From Deltaproteobacteria bacterium (GTDB lineage Bacteria > Myxococcota > XYA12-FULL-58-9 > JAFGEK01): a stretch of 53,360 nt of DNA. Within the stretch, counting starts at the first letter, position 1; each line of letters starts with the position of its first letter. Positions 27,785 through 37,209 of this stretch are shown piece after piece. The notes under the pieces were generated by a model. That model was not told the origin of the DNA, did no database searches, and saw only the letters and a program-made list of their open reading frames with translations. A program made the translations under genes and the position numbers. The stretch spans positions 1 to 53,360 of the forward strand of contig JAFGEK010000091.1 of NCBI GenBank assembly GCA_016931625.1. The letters run 5' to 3'.

Positions 27785-28446
27785 AGCGGCCAATACTGTG
27801 GGGATTAGTAATTTTATTTCTCAGTATCAGTCGTAATGCGGCGGCTTATGATATTGAGAGTTTTAATAGAGGACCTCGTGTATTTGCGATTCAACCTAGA
27901 CCATTTCATCTAGGCCATGAGTTTCAACTTGGCTTAGGCGTTTTGCCATTAAATGCCTTCTATGTTGGTATGGTACCAACAGCTAGCTACACTTATCATT
28001 TTAGTGATTTTTGGGGATGGGAAATTGCTAGTGCAGGATATTCACTTAATAAAGATACCTCGCTAGAGACTGATCTGTATAAGGATTACAGTGTCAGACC
28101 GGTAAATCATGGTGGTGATCGCATCCATTTTATTGCCACAAGCAGCCTAGTAGTGAAGCCTCTTTTTGGTAAACTCGCAATTTTTAATAGAGATATTGTC
28201 ACTAGTGAAACGTTTTTTGCCTTTGGGATTGGCGGAGTTTTATTGGGCAAATATCCTCGCCCAGTTGCCAACGTGGGTTTAGGTCTGCGGTTTTGGTCAA
28301 CCAAAACAATATCGTGGCGTCTCGATTTACGTGATTACCTAATATTTAATCAGCTTCCTCCGGAGAATGCATTTTTTATATCAATTTCAGCGGCGCTAAA
28401 TTTCTTAAGTAGCCCGATTAAACCGGCGGCGGAGGTGCAGCCATGA
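27781..28446 (+). CDS. Outer-membrane beta-barrel protein 2 of the envelope operon
   Basis: 221 residues, paralogue of the gene before it. Signal peptide KRPILWGLVILFLSISRNAAA, then the same barrel pattern: HLGHEFQLGLGVLPLNAFY, MVPTASYTYHFSDFWGWEIAS and FIATSSLVVKPLFGKLAIFN match DHWAWEIGQFS and IAASHLVLKPLYGKEAMFN of the first barrel position for position. Two adjacent, diverged barrels of this family are the arrangement of gltB-gltA in Myxococcus xanthus. The gene overlaps both neighbours by four bases (ATGA at each end), so expression is tightly coupled. Role of the pair is inferred: an outer-membrane port or anchor for the TPR proteins encoded next. Confidence 0.82.
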   Translation: MKRPILWGLVILFLSISRNAAAYDIESFNRGPRVFAIQPRPFHLGHEFQLGLGVLPLNAFYVGMVPTASYTYHFSDFWGWEIASAGYSLNKDTSLETDLYKDYSVRPVNHGGDRIHFIATSSLVVKPLFGKLAIFNRDIVTSETFFAFGIGGVLLGKYPRPVANVGLGLRFWSTKTISWRLDLRDYLIFNQLPPENAFFISISAALNFLSSPIKPAAEVQP

Positions 28447-29984
28447 TTGGGCGCCTAATTGTAATTCTGTCATTAATTTGTGCTCCTTTCTCAGTTTTTG
28501 CTCAAGAAGCTGAGAAAGAAGAGGTCAAGGCACAAGAGCAAGACGAAGCTAAAGAAGTCGAAGAGGTTTCAGAAGAAATGGTAGCTGAAGAAGCCGAACC
28601 AAATTTAGAAACTACGGTTTTTGATGATGGTTTAGCAGCTTTTCATGAACAAGATTGGGTAGAAGCAGCTTCGTTATTTTATGGTTATCTAAAATTTGGT
28701 GGCGCTAATGCAGAGAATCGCGAATGGGCGCAATTCTTCTTGGCTGAAAGTTTAGCTGGGCTTGGCCTCTGGCATGGCGCCATTCACTATTATTCAATTG
28801 TGGCAAAAACACGTTCGCGGCCAGAAATATTGCCGCAGGCCATCGCGCGTATTGAGGCTATTCAAAATGAACGTCCAGTAGATGAACGTTTAGTTTATCA
28901 AGAAGTCATTTATGACTCTGAATTTGGGACAATACCACAGCATCTCAATGATTTTATAAATTACATGCAAGGTTTAATTGACTATCGTAATGGCTATATA
29001 CGCTGGGGTGAAAATCATTTTAAAAATATATCAGATAAAAGTGTTTATGCGATACGAGCGCAATACGTTCGAGCTGTCTACGCCCTTACTAAAAAACAAG
29101 ACGATAAAGCAATTGTACTGTTTGATATGATTATTGAAAGTCCGATTGAAGATGCTGATATGAAAAATAAGGCTCATTTGGCATTAGCGCGTTTATTGTT
29201 TGATATGCATCGCTATGCCGACGCATTAAAAGAATATGACAAAGTACAACAAACTGAACTTTCTTTTGAGCAAGCTCAATTACTTTTAGAAAAAGCCTGG
29301 GCGGCATATTACATTAAAGAGCCACGCCGCGCTTTAGGCTATTTACATGCTCTTGGTGCTCCAAGTTATAAACAGTATTTCTTACCTGACATTTATTTAA
29401 TTCGTGCGTTGATTCTAAAAGAGCTATGCCATTACATACCGGCAAAACGTGCTTTGCGGTCTTTTCGGTTTCATTTTGGTGATGGCATAGAACAGCTTGA
29501 ACGCCGGGTTCCATTAGCGCAGGCAAAAGTTATTTTTGACGGAGCAACCCAGCAAGGTCCTATCTCTCGGCGAACAGCGTTCATTCAAAATTTAGAGAAA
29601 GAGCGTGAAAAAATTGAAGACTATGAATCAACTTGGGAACCAGTAGAACTCGATAAAGAATTAAAAACGCTTTATGATTTAACCCTAAAAGAGCAGGGAC
29701 GATTATGGCGTCGAGAGTTTACCGGTCATGCCGATGTTATTGCTCGCGAGTTGCTTGATGCGGCAGAGCAAATAGAACTTTTAGATTACGAAGTTGGTCT
29801 TGATATTTTCAAGCGACTAAAAGCCGATACTGCTCGTACCACGATGGAAGAACAATTAGTAGTTCCATATGACTCAGCCAATGTTTACTACGAATTCGAT
29901 ACTGAATATTGGAATGATGAACTACATTCATATGAGGTTTTTGTCACCAATCGATGTTTTGAAGAAGTGGAGGGTCAGCAATGA
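28443..29984 (+). CDS. Exported helical-repeat protein with acidic N-terminal linker
   Basis: 513 residues. Signal peptide IGRLIVILSLICAPFSVFA, then a highly acidic Glu-rich stretch (residues about 20-58), then helical TPR-like repeats: AAFHEQDWVEAASLFYGYLKF, AESLAGLGLWHGAIHYYSIV, ARLLFDMHRYADALKEYDKV, WAAYYIKEPRRALGYLHALG. The last 40 residues (YEFDTEYWNDELHSYEVFV) look like a separate conserved motif. It is therefore a periplasmic scaffold, in the position of GltC-type proteins in the Myxococcus clusters; I cannot confirm orthology by eye. The start overlaps the second barrel and its end overlaps the 1149-aa TPR gene, both by four bases. Confidence 0.8.
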   Translation: MIGRLIVILSLICAPFSVFAQEAEKEEVKAQEQDEAKEVEEVSEEMVAEEAEPNLETTVFDDGLAAFHEQDWVEAASLFYGYLKFGGANAENREWAQFFLAESLAGLGLWHGAIHYYSIVAKTRSRPEILPQAIARIEAIQNERPVDERLVYQEVIYDSEFGTIPQHLNDFINYMQGLIDYRNGYIRWGENHFKNISDKSVYAIRAQYVRAVYALTKKQDDKAIVLFDMIIESPIEDADMKNKAHLALARLLFDMHRYADALKEYDKVQQTELSFEQAQLLLEKAWAAYYIKEPRRALGYLHALGAPSYKQYFLPDIYLIRALILKELCHYIPAKRALRSFRFHFGDGIEQLERRVPLAQAKVIFDGATQQGPISRRTAFIQNLEKEREKIEDYESTWEPVELDKELKTLYDLTLKEQGRLWRREFTGHADVIARELLDAAEQIELLDYEVGLDIFKRLKADTARTTMEEQLVVPYDSANVYYEFDTEYWNDELHSYEVFVTNRCFEEVEGQQ

Positions 29985-32900
29985 AACAGTGCAAGACCCT
30001 ATTTAGCGGTGTCGTGTCTCTCTTTTTAGGCTTAACGTTTATTAATAACCAACAAGCTTACGCTGTCGTAATTGGTGATGTTGACGCTGCCCAAGCTAAA
30101 GCTGAGCTTATCGCTAAACTATCAGCCAATATTAATAAGGTTGATCACGCAATTACCGTCACTAAAGAACTAATTAAAAACAATCCAGATGCAAATTATT
30201 TGCCTGAGTTATATTTTCGCCTTGCTGAACTTTTTGTCGAGCGTTCACGCTATGTATATGCGCGCATTATGGAACAACAAGCAGAGGGCGCCGCTAATCT
30301 TACTGGCGATAAAGCCATCGAAGTACAAATCAGTAAGCGTTTAGCTATCGAAACATACACTAAGATAGTAACAGAGTACCCCGATTATCCCAAAAATGAC
30401 CAGGTTCTATTTTTTAGAGCACATGAATACCGTGAACTTGGCGAATGGGAAAAGATGCTTAAAGAGCTTAATGATCTTAAAGAAAAATATCCCAAAAGCG
30501 ATTGGGCAATAGAAGCAAGGTTAATTTTAGCCGACTATTATTTTGATAAAAACGATCTGCCCCAAGCAGAAAAATATTATAGCGAGATAGTCGGACTGCC
30601 AGAGAGTCATTTGCACGACATGGCCCGCTATAAACTTGGATGGATCCGTATCAACCAAGAAAAGTATAAAGAGGCGTTAAAACTTTTCGAACTAGCTGTT
30701 TCAAGCAAACCGAAAAAGAAAAAAGGTGCAGTGGGTGATGCACATAAACTTGATGTCAAACGTGAAGCTTTGCTGGCGATGGCTTGGCCGTACTCTGAGG
30801 TTCGTAAAGCACCACAAGCTCTTAAATATTTTCGTGGTTTAGCATCATCAAAAACACTTTATGTAGAAGGCATTAGGCGACTTGCAAATCGCTATTTTGC
30901 AAAGACTGAATACCTTAATGCGGTTATTCTTTATCGTGAAATTGTAACGCTGGTAAATGACCCTGAGCTAAATATGGAGTATGTGCAACGTATTGATGAG
31001 GCAATACGTAATTTACCGCGTCGTGATAGTCGCAAGTATGACCATGCAGCTGCAGATGTTAAGGCTATCATTGAAACCGTAGCCGCGGTGCAAAATCATT
31101 GGAAATTTGCTGATGAAGAAAAGGGACAAATTTTAAAAGACTTCGAATTACGTGCACGCGATTTAGCAACAAGATTGCATGTTGAGTCACAACGGCGCCA
31201 AGATATTAAGAGTTCGGAAAAAGCAGCATTGGCGTATAGACGCTACTTATCTTTATATGGTGATTCAAAAGAAAATCGTACTATTCGACTCAATCGTGCT
31301 GAAGCACTTTTTCAGGCACGTGAATTTGTCGATTCAGGAGAACAATACGAAGATGTTGCAAAAAACATGCAAGATGGACCAGAACGTCGTGACTTGCTTT
31401 ATAGCGCGATTGTTTCATTTCATAATGCTCTTGAAGATGATGCGATTGCGCGTGGACCTGCCGCGAGTTCAGCAGCGCTTGCTGGTACTTCATTAAAGTC
31501 ATCATCAACAAGTAGCGAAAACGTCGATAAAAAGAATAGAAAGCAGCTTGACTCGTGGCAGATATTGCGGGCTCGTCAAGGAATGAAACAGATCGGCGCT
31601 TACTTTGTACGCGCCTGGCCCAAAGATGCAAAAACACCAAATGTGAAGTTTAATGTTGCCAAGATGCATTATTTGCAGGGCGGTTATGAAAAAGCTGCTG
31701 AACTCTTTAAAACATTTGTTGATGAATATCCTGAACACAAAGATGTTGTCATTGCAGCTAACCTTGCGCTTGATAGTATAAATCGACTTGAAAAATATAC
31801 TGAGTTAGCGGTGCTGGCGAAACACTTTGTCGATAATCCACGAATTAGAGATACCAAATTTAAAAATGAAGCGATGCAGCTTGCTGAAGCAGCAAAGCGC
31901 CGCAATGTTGAAGTCACAGTACTTAATGCAAGCGAAAGTGATTTCTCTGAACAAATGTTGGCACAATGGGAGAAACATAAAGGTGCAAAAGAAGGTGAAG
32001 ACTTTTTATATGCTGGCTTCATGAAATTTATGAGTGAAGGTAATGTCGCTGGTGTATTTGACTTTGGTGGTCGTCTTCTTGGCGCTTATCCGAAATCTAC
32101 TCGTGCTCCCGCAGTATTAAATGCAATGGGTGCTTTTGCATTGCGGGCGGCAGATTTTGAGCGAGCTGCCGTTTTATATGAAGAAATGTATCGACGCTTT
32201 CCTACTAATAAAAATGCAAGATCAGCACTTAATTCTGCAGCCGGTATTCGGATGCGCTTGGGTGACATTGATAAAGCAGCACCACATTTTCTCTTATTAC
32301 GTCGGCGTGGCACTTTAGCTGAACGTCGTGAAGCGTCTTCGCAGTTATTATCAATATACCGCGTTTCACAATCATGGGCAGAATTAGCAACATCTGCCAA
32401 AGAAGTTCTTAATGATGATCGAAATTGGATAGTTGGGGCTGCTAACCTTGGTATTGCTTATGCTGAGCAAGGCAAAGACAACGAAGCCATCCGAGAATTG
32501 ACTCAAGTTGCTAAGATGCGAGCTAGTACGGATGATGAAAAAGACATACAGGCAAACGCAGTTTATATTTTAGCACGTGTATTGCTGCGGCAATTTGATG
32601 CCTTGCAGTTTCGTGATGCTGCTTCTGCCGAAGCAATTTTGCAGCAAAAAATACAACTGCTAAATGCTGCTGAACAATTATATGTTCAAGCAGTTAATTT
32701 CGGTCGCGGAGAATGGGCTATCGCATCGTTGCAAGAATTGGCGCGTTTATATCATGGGTTTGGTTTAACCATTGCTAAATTGCCATTACCTGGAGGCCTT
32801 TCTGCTCAAGATAAAAAGACATATCAGGATCAAATCAACCAACAAGCCCAATCATATGAAGCAAAAGCTAAGGAGGTTATTAAAGCCTGCGCAGATAAAG

Positions 32901-33430
32901 CCGAGCAGCTAAAAGTTTTTACACCGCACGCTTCGGCTTGTATGGCGCACAGTTTTGATACAGTTGTTACCGATGCGAAGCGACATAGAGCTAGTAGTTA
33001 TGGTGATGAAGCCTATCAAGGTGAATTAAACAAACTTCGACAGAAATTAGTAAAAACGCCAGAGAGTGTTGATGTGCTTAAACAGCTAGGTCGTATGGCT
33101 ATACAAGTGGGTGATTATCATTTAGCAAGGCTTACTCTTGATAAAGCAATTGAGTTGGCTCCTCGTGATGCTGTAGCTCTCAATCTTTGGGGAGTCGCCG
33201 CCTGGAGTCTTGGTGAGCCACAAGACGCTTTTGCCAATTTTACGGTGGCTATGCGTGAACGTTCAACCGCGGCAGCAGCTAATCTTGCAGCCTTATGTCA
33301 TGCCTATGGATTTGACCGTATGTCTAAACGCTATCTAAGTGCAGCCGGAAATCTTGCCACTGCAAATTTAAAAGCACCAGATTACCATCCTGGAGTCGCT
33401 CGTATGCTTCAGGAAGGGGGTGGAACATAA
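29981..33430 (+). CDS. Large exported TPR protein (AgmU/GltD-like)
   Basis: 1149 residues. Signal peptide KQCKTLFSGVVSLFLGLTFI... with a likely cut after AYA; the rest is built of TPR repeats, e.g. YLPELYFRLAELFVERSRY, YARIMEQQAEGAANL, ARYKLGWIRINQEKYKEALK, RLANRYFAKTEYLNAVILY, IHYLQGGYEKAAELFKTFV and GVAAWSLGEPQDAFANFTVA near the end. Size, export and TPR architecture fit the periplasmic AgmU/GltD protein of the Myxococcus gliding machinery, but the call rests on architecture and context. TPR arrays of this kind bind several partners at once. The gene overlaps the preceding one by four bases and the following lipoprotein gene by one (TAATG). Confidence 0.82.
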   Translation: MKQCKTLFSGVVSLFLGLTFINNQQAYAVVIGDVDAAQAKAELIAKLSANINKVDHAITVTKELIKNNPDANYLPELYFRLAELFVERSRYVYARIMEQQAEGAANLTGDKAIEVQISKRLAIETYTKIVTEYPDYPKNDQVLFFRAHEYRELGEWEKMLKELNDLKEKYPKSDWAIEARLILADYYFDKNDLPQAEKYYSEIVGLPESHLHDMARYKLGWIRINQEKYKEALKLFELAVSSKPKKKKGAVGDAHKLDVKREALLAMAWPYSEVRKAPQALKYFRGLASSKTLYVEGIRRLANRYFAKTEYLNAVILYREIVTLVNDPELNMEYVQRIDEAIRNLPRRDSRKYDHAAADVKAIIETVAAVQNHWKFADEEKGQILKDFELRARDLATRLHVESQRRQDIKSSEKAALAYRRYLSLYGDSKENRTIRLNRAEALFQAREFVDSGEQYEDVAKNMQDGPERRDLLYSAIVSFHNALEDDAIARGPAASSAALAGTSLKSSSTSSENVDKKNRKQLDSWQILRARQGMKQIGAYFVRAWPKDAKTPNVKFNVAKMHYLQGGYEKAAELFKTFVDEYPEHKDVVIAANLALDSINRLEKYTELAVLAKHFVDNPRIRDTKFKNEAMQLAEAAKRRNVEVTVLNASESDFSEQMLAQWEKHKGAKEGEDFLYAGFMKFMSEGNVAGVFDFGGRLLGAYPKSTRAPAVLNAMGAFALRAADFERAAVLYEEMYRRFPTNKNARSALNSAAGIRMRLGDIDKAAPHFLLLRRRGTLAERREASSQLLSIYRVSQSWAELATSAKEVLNDDRNWIVGAANLGIAYAEQGKDNEAIRELTQVAKMRASTDDEKDIQANAVYILARVLLRQFDALQFRDAASAEAILQQKIQLLNAAEQLYVQAVNFGRGEWAIASLQELARLYHGFGLTIAKLPLPGGLSAQDKKTYQDQINQQAQSYEAKAKEVIKACADKAEQLKVFTPHASACMAHSFDTVVTDAKRHRASSYGDEAYQGELNKLRQKLVKTPESVDVLKQLGRMAIQVGDYHLARLTLDKAIELAPRDAVALNLWGVAAWSLGEPQDAFANFTVAMRERSTAAAANLAALCHAYGFDRMSKRYLSAAGNLATANLKAPDYHPGVARMLQEGGGT

Positions 33431-34089
33431 TGAGAGTTACGATTTTAGCAACTGTTTTACTTTTAGGGGGTTGTGGTGGTTTGAGCTATCAAGTCGACCG
33501 TGATCTCTTACTTGAAGTTTCGGTTGAGAACAAACTCTTGCTATTTGAAGCTGAGAACGAAGTAAGTATTGCTATTGATGAGTTAGAACAAATCTCTCGA
33601 CAAATACAAAAAGTTAAACAACAAATAAGTTCCGTTAACTCCCAACGCAATGCTGCTGAAGCTGATTATGAACGCGCTGATAGTAAAGAAGATGAAAAGG
33701 CTATGCAAATTGCGAAAACTTCGGCTGATATTTTAGAGTTGAAAAAAGACTTTCTTGAGGCTCGTGTTTCTCTGTTTGAAGAAAAACTCAAAGCCCAGGA
33801 TGGTTTAGTACGAGTTGCCTTTGCCAAGTATGAATTGGCTAAAGCAAAATTAGTAAAAAAGAACAACGTACGTGGCGCAGATAAGATAGACCTAGCTGAT
33901 TATGAAGCCCAGGTTGATGAAGTGGTCGCAGTTGCACGCGAAGAACAGCAGGCCATTAATGAGACTGAAAAAGAAGTTGAGACGCTACGTAAGCAATGGC
34001 TAGATTCTCGCAATCAACTTGAACAAACAAGTGGCGGTGGTGCCGCTAGTCCTTGGGCAGATGATGCTATGGCTTGGGGTGAACCGTGA
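33430..34089 (+). CDS. Coiled-coil lipoprotein
   Basis: 219 residues. A lipoprotein signal (TILATVLLLGGCGG) gives a lipobox LGGC with C15 as the lipidated residue; Gly follows, so sorting to the outer membrane is expected by the usual +2 rule of proteobacteria. Nearly all of the mature protein is a long charged coiled coil (EQISRQIQKVKQQISSVNSQ; ELKKDFLEARVSLFEEKLKA; NETEKEVETLRKQWLDSRNQ), and the C-terminus ends in a conserved-looking WADDAMAWGEP. It would form a rod from the outer membrane into the periplasm, linking the barrels with the TPR proteins. Start overlaps the preceding stop by one base; the end overlaps the next GTG by four. Confidence 0.8.
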   Translation: MRVTILATVLLLGGCGGLSYQVDRDLLLEVSVENKLLLFEAENEVSIAIDELEQISRQIQKVKQQISSVNSQRNAAEADYERADSKEDEKAMQIAKTSADILELKKDFLEARVSLFEEKLKAQDGLVRVAFAKYELAKAKLVKKNNVRGADKIDLADYEAQVDEVVAVAREEQQAINETEKEVETLRKQWLDSRNQLEQTSGGGAASPWADDAMAWGEP

Positions 34090-36059
34090 TCGTAATTTTA
34101 TTATTAGTTGCCCTGCAGCCTTGGGGAGCTGCAAAGGAAGCAATAGATCCAACTGCTGGTAGCACAATTGGTGAAAATATTGATGATCCCGACAAAACTA
34201 TTGTTAAATTTGAGGGTCTCGCTGCGGCAAATAAAGATGATCCGACAGTATTTTTTACCTTAGGATTATCATATGCGAAGAAAGACAAATTAGATAAAGC
34301 GATATCAGCTTTTAAATATGTTACAGAATTATCGCCAACTGATGACGATGGTTTTCACTACTTAGGTCTTTGCTATCGACGCGCAAAACGTTTTGATGAT
34401 GCCATTGAAGCATTAGGGCATGCTGTTGAATTAAATAACCAAAGTCCAGAGATTTTTTTCGACCTGGGCCTCGCCAATTTAGACAAAAAATCATACTCTA
34501 ACGCGATTGAGGCTTTTGGTAATGCGGTACGATTGCGTCCAGCATTTGCTGCAGCCCACTACAATCTTGGTGTTGCATACGAAAAAAAAGATAATCTCGA
34601 TGAAGCCATTACTGAGTATAAAGCAACGTTACGATTAGATCCTGAATATACACCGGCTTTAGTAAACTTAGGTAAATCATATGCTGATCGTGGTTTTACT
34701 GAGCAGGCGGTTAAAATGCTTAATAAAGCGCTACAGCTAAGTCCCAACGATGCCATGGCTCATTATAATTTGGGCGTCATCCATCAGCGGCGTGGTGAAT
34801 TAAATGATGCGATTGCAGCATATGCAAAAGTAGTTCGAATTGATCCTACCTATGCTGAAGCCTACAATAACACTGGCGTTATTTATGACAAGCTAGGTAA
34901 GGGTCCAGAATCAATTACAGAGTTTAATAAAGCACTAAAGCAGCGCAAAAATTTTGTTGATGCAATTTATAATCTTGGTTTAGCCCAATATAAATCAGGG
35001 CAAGTTGATGCAGCTCGCAAAACACTCGAAGGTTTAGTTTATGATAAACCTGATCATCGAGACGCACAGATTGCTCTTGGTGAAATTTATTATCAACGTG
35101 GCAATATGAAAGCAGCATTGGCAGCATATAGTGTAGCTTTAAAAGACCGTCCAGCCGATGCTGAAACTCATAGAAAGCTTGGCCAAGCTTTCATGAAAGC
35201 TCGTAAATTTACGCAAGCTGCTGAAGCTTTTGACAAATATGCCAGCTTACTTCCTAAAAATGCTGAGGCGCAGATTTTATTAGGATCAGCACAAGCGGCG
35301 CGTAAAGACTGGAAAAGTGCAATAGCGGCTTTTGAAAAAGCTCGTGAGGTTGATCCTTACAATACTGAAGCTCGAGTTAAATTAGCCCAAGCGTTAATGT
35401 CATATGGTTTTAGTTCTCGTGCTTATGATGAATTACAAGGAGCCCTTGAAGATCATCCTAATTTTGGTCCAGCATGGATGGTGAAGGGGCAGCTTGAGTT
35501 ACGACGAGGTAAGTATGATGATGCTGAAAAATATTTTAAAAAGGCTTTAGCATTCAACGCACAGTTGAGTGAAGCTTATGTCGGTTTAGGACAAATTCAT
35601 TTCGCTCGTGGTGAACATAGCCAAGAAATAATTGCCTATCGAAACGCAATTGCTGCAGATCCTCGTGATGCTCGAGCTCATGTAGAGTTGGGTCGTGCGT
35701 TATATGCCAGAGGAAACAATAATGATGCGATTGCTAGTTATCGCCAATCTTTAAAGATAAGCCCAGATTTCGCTGAAGCTAATTATTATCTCGCATTTGC
35801 TTTATATAAAGACGGTAAGGTTGAAGAAGCAATAGCATCGTTGAAAGCAGCGACTAAGGCAGATCCAAAATACGCTGAAGCTCATTTCAATTTAGGAAAA
35901 ATACTTGAGCGCAAAGGTTTAATTGCCGAAGCAATAAAATCATATCGCGCAGCTGTTGCTGCAAAAAACGATTATAATGATGCGATTTTAGCTCTTGAAC
36001 GTTTAAGTCCAGGTGAATCATATAAAAAGCGTAAAGCTCCTCCACCGCCAGAGCCATAA
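34086..36059 (+). CDS. Exported protein of about 17 TPR repeats
   Basis: 657 residues starting at a GTG inside the preceding stop (GTGA). A short hydrophobic signal (IVILLLVALQPWGAA) precedes the mature protein. From about residue 45 to 640 it is an unbroken array of ~17 canonical 34-residue TPRs, each with the A-x-x-x-G-x-x-Y pattern (AAHYNLGVAYEKKDNLDEAI; AHYNLGVIHQRRGELNDAIA; AEAHFNLGKILERKGLIAEA). The C-terminus is a Pro-rich PPPPEP tail. It is the last of the coupled genes, so a periplasmic superhelical scaffold is the likely role. Regular repeats give little information about partners. Confidence 0.85.
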   Translation: MIVILLLVALQPWGAAKEAIDPTAGSTIGENIDDPDKTIVKFEGLAAANKDDPTVFFTLGLSYAKKDKLDKAISAFKYVTELSPTDDDGFHYLGLCYRRAKRFDDAIEALGHAVELNNQSPEIFFDLGLANLDKKSYSNAIEAFGNAVRLRPAFAAAHYNLGVAYEKKDNLDEAITEYKATLRLDPEYTPALVNLGKSYADRGFTEQAVKMLNKALQLSPNDAMAHYNLGVIHQRRGELNDAIAAYAKVVRIDPTYAEAYNNTGVIYDKLGKGPESITEFNKALKQRKNFVDAIYNLGLAQYKSGQVDAARKTLEGLVYDKPDHRDAQIALGEIYYQRGNMKAALAAYSVALKDRPADAETHRKLGQAFMKARKFTQAAEAFDKYASLLPKNAEAQILLGSAQAARKDWKSAIAAFEKAREVDPYNTEARVKLAQALMSYGFSSRAYDELQGALEDHPNFGPAWMVKGQLELRRGKYDDAEKYFKKALAFNAQLSEAYVGLGQIHFARGEHSQEIIAYRNAIAADPRDARAHVELGRALYARGNNNDAIASYRQSLKISPDFAEANYYLAFALYKDGKVEEAIASLKAATKADPKYAEAHFNLGKILERKGLIAEAIKSYRAAVAAKNDYNDAILALERLSPGESYKKRKAPPPPEP

Positions 36060-36302
36060 TACGCCATATCTATATTCGCATCAGCATATCTAAATAATTG
36101 ACGTTATTGATTGGCATCGAATTTCACCATAATTTCAAGCTATTATCAATAAGAAGTATGAATTTCTTTCGTTATAATTTTAATTCTGTACGCGACGATG
36201 TGCTTAGCAAAGTACCTCTTACCGCTTCACAAATTGGCGTGTTTTTTACTGCTAGCGTTAAAAAATTACAACATGAGTTTGGGGTGAGTAACTAATCAAT
36301 TT
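36060..36302. other. Gap after the envelope operon
   Basis: 243 bases with no convincing gene. A possible 45-codon frame from ATG 36158 (in a 65-codon frame from TTG 36098) shows no homology that I recognise and no ribosome binding site. No terminator hairpin is evident. Confidence 0.4.
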
Positions 36303-37013
36303 TTATTTTGTAATTATTTTATGCAGCTCTTCAGTTGAACGTGCCATTGCTAAACCATTAAGCTCAACAGGAGCGCCAACTTGAAGTAAAAAAGAGCCGA
36401 ACAGTTTGTTATTTTTATCAGCCCCAATCGCAATACGATAAAGTCCTCGACTAATGCTCTTTAGCGGGTCATCATTAATAGATGCTACTCGCATCAAACA
36501 ATTACCATATATTCCATTGGGCAAGTCAGGCATTTCTTTAGAATCATCATTTTCAGCTAATTTTACCCATTGACTACACTGTTGATTATTTACCACCTCA
36601 GGCATAGCTATGGTAGGGCAGCGTTCAATACGCATCCAGGCATCGAAAAAGCTTTTAGGGTCTTGATAATAATTTTGTTCAAAATTATCGTCCCCTGCAT
36701 CGCGAGGTGATGGTTCAATAGATTTGGGCACTGGGGAGATAAGTCTTAGCCCTAATTCAGGCAAAGCTTGGGGCAACCAGAGGTATACGTAGAAAGCTCT
36801 AGCTTCTGTAAGTGTTGTTTTTGGGTCAAGTTGATTTTGTGAATTATCATTAGTTGGTTTAGCAAAGCCAAAATACCCATAGATATCTGCGTAGGGCAGG
36901 CGTATCTCACCAAATGGCGAAGTTTCACGTCCTAAATCGGCCTGAAATGTGTCAAGATTGCGACTACAGTTTGAGAGAATTAGTAATAGGATAATTTTAA
37001 TTATTTTTTTCAT
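36303..37013 (-). CDS. LipL32-like surface lipoprotein
   Basis: 236 residues. Lipoprotein signal KKIIKIILLLILSNCS with lipobox LSNC (C16). The mature protein follows LipL32, the major surface lipoprotein of pathogenic Leptospira, block by block: LPYADIYGYFGFAKP (LipL32 LPYGSVINYYGYVKP), FYVYLWLPQALPELGLRLIS ([20 protein letters not shown]), FFDAWMRIERCPTI (WFDTWIRVERMSAI) and RGLYRIAIGADKNNKLFGSF ([20 protein letters not shown]). The LipL32 comparison is from memory, but four ordered blocks at the same spacing in proteins of similar length make homology very likely. LipL32 is abundant on the cell surface and reported to bind host matrix; in a free-living or environmental species the function is unknown. 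It is convergent with the envelope operon. Confidence 0.82.
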   Translation of the reverse strand: MKKIIKIILLLILSNCSRNLDTFQADLGRETSPFGEIRLPYADIYGYFGFAKPTNDNSQNQLDPKTTLTEARAFYVYLWLPQALPELGLRLISPVPKSIEPSPRDAGDDNFEQNYYQDPKSFFDAWMRIERCPTIAMPEVVNNQQCSQWVKLAENDDSKEMPDLPNGIYGNCLMRVASINDDPLKSISRGLYRIAIGADKNNKLFGSFLLQVGAPVELNGLAMARSTEELHKIITK

Positions 37014-37209
37014 GTGAGGTTAATATTACTTTTTTAGTAGGCTGTTTAACAATTTATTTTATAAAAATAGGACATTTTCTTGAATATACGCTTATCTGGC
37101 TTGTTCCCTTGAAAAACGATAAAAGTCTTTCTATAACAATATGTTAAATTCGTCTGGCCCCGGTTGTTGCCCTGTTGCCCCGGTTGTCGCTGGTTTTACC
37201 TATAACGCA

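Noticed and set aside
36098-36295. 65-codon open frame after the envelope operon
   Set aside because: TTG start, no ribosome binding site, no recognisable motif; could not be supported as a gene.
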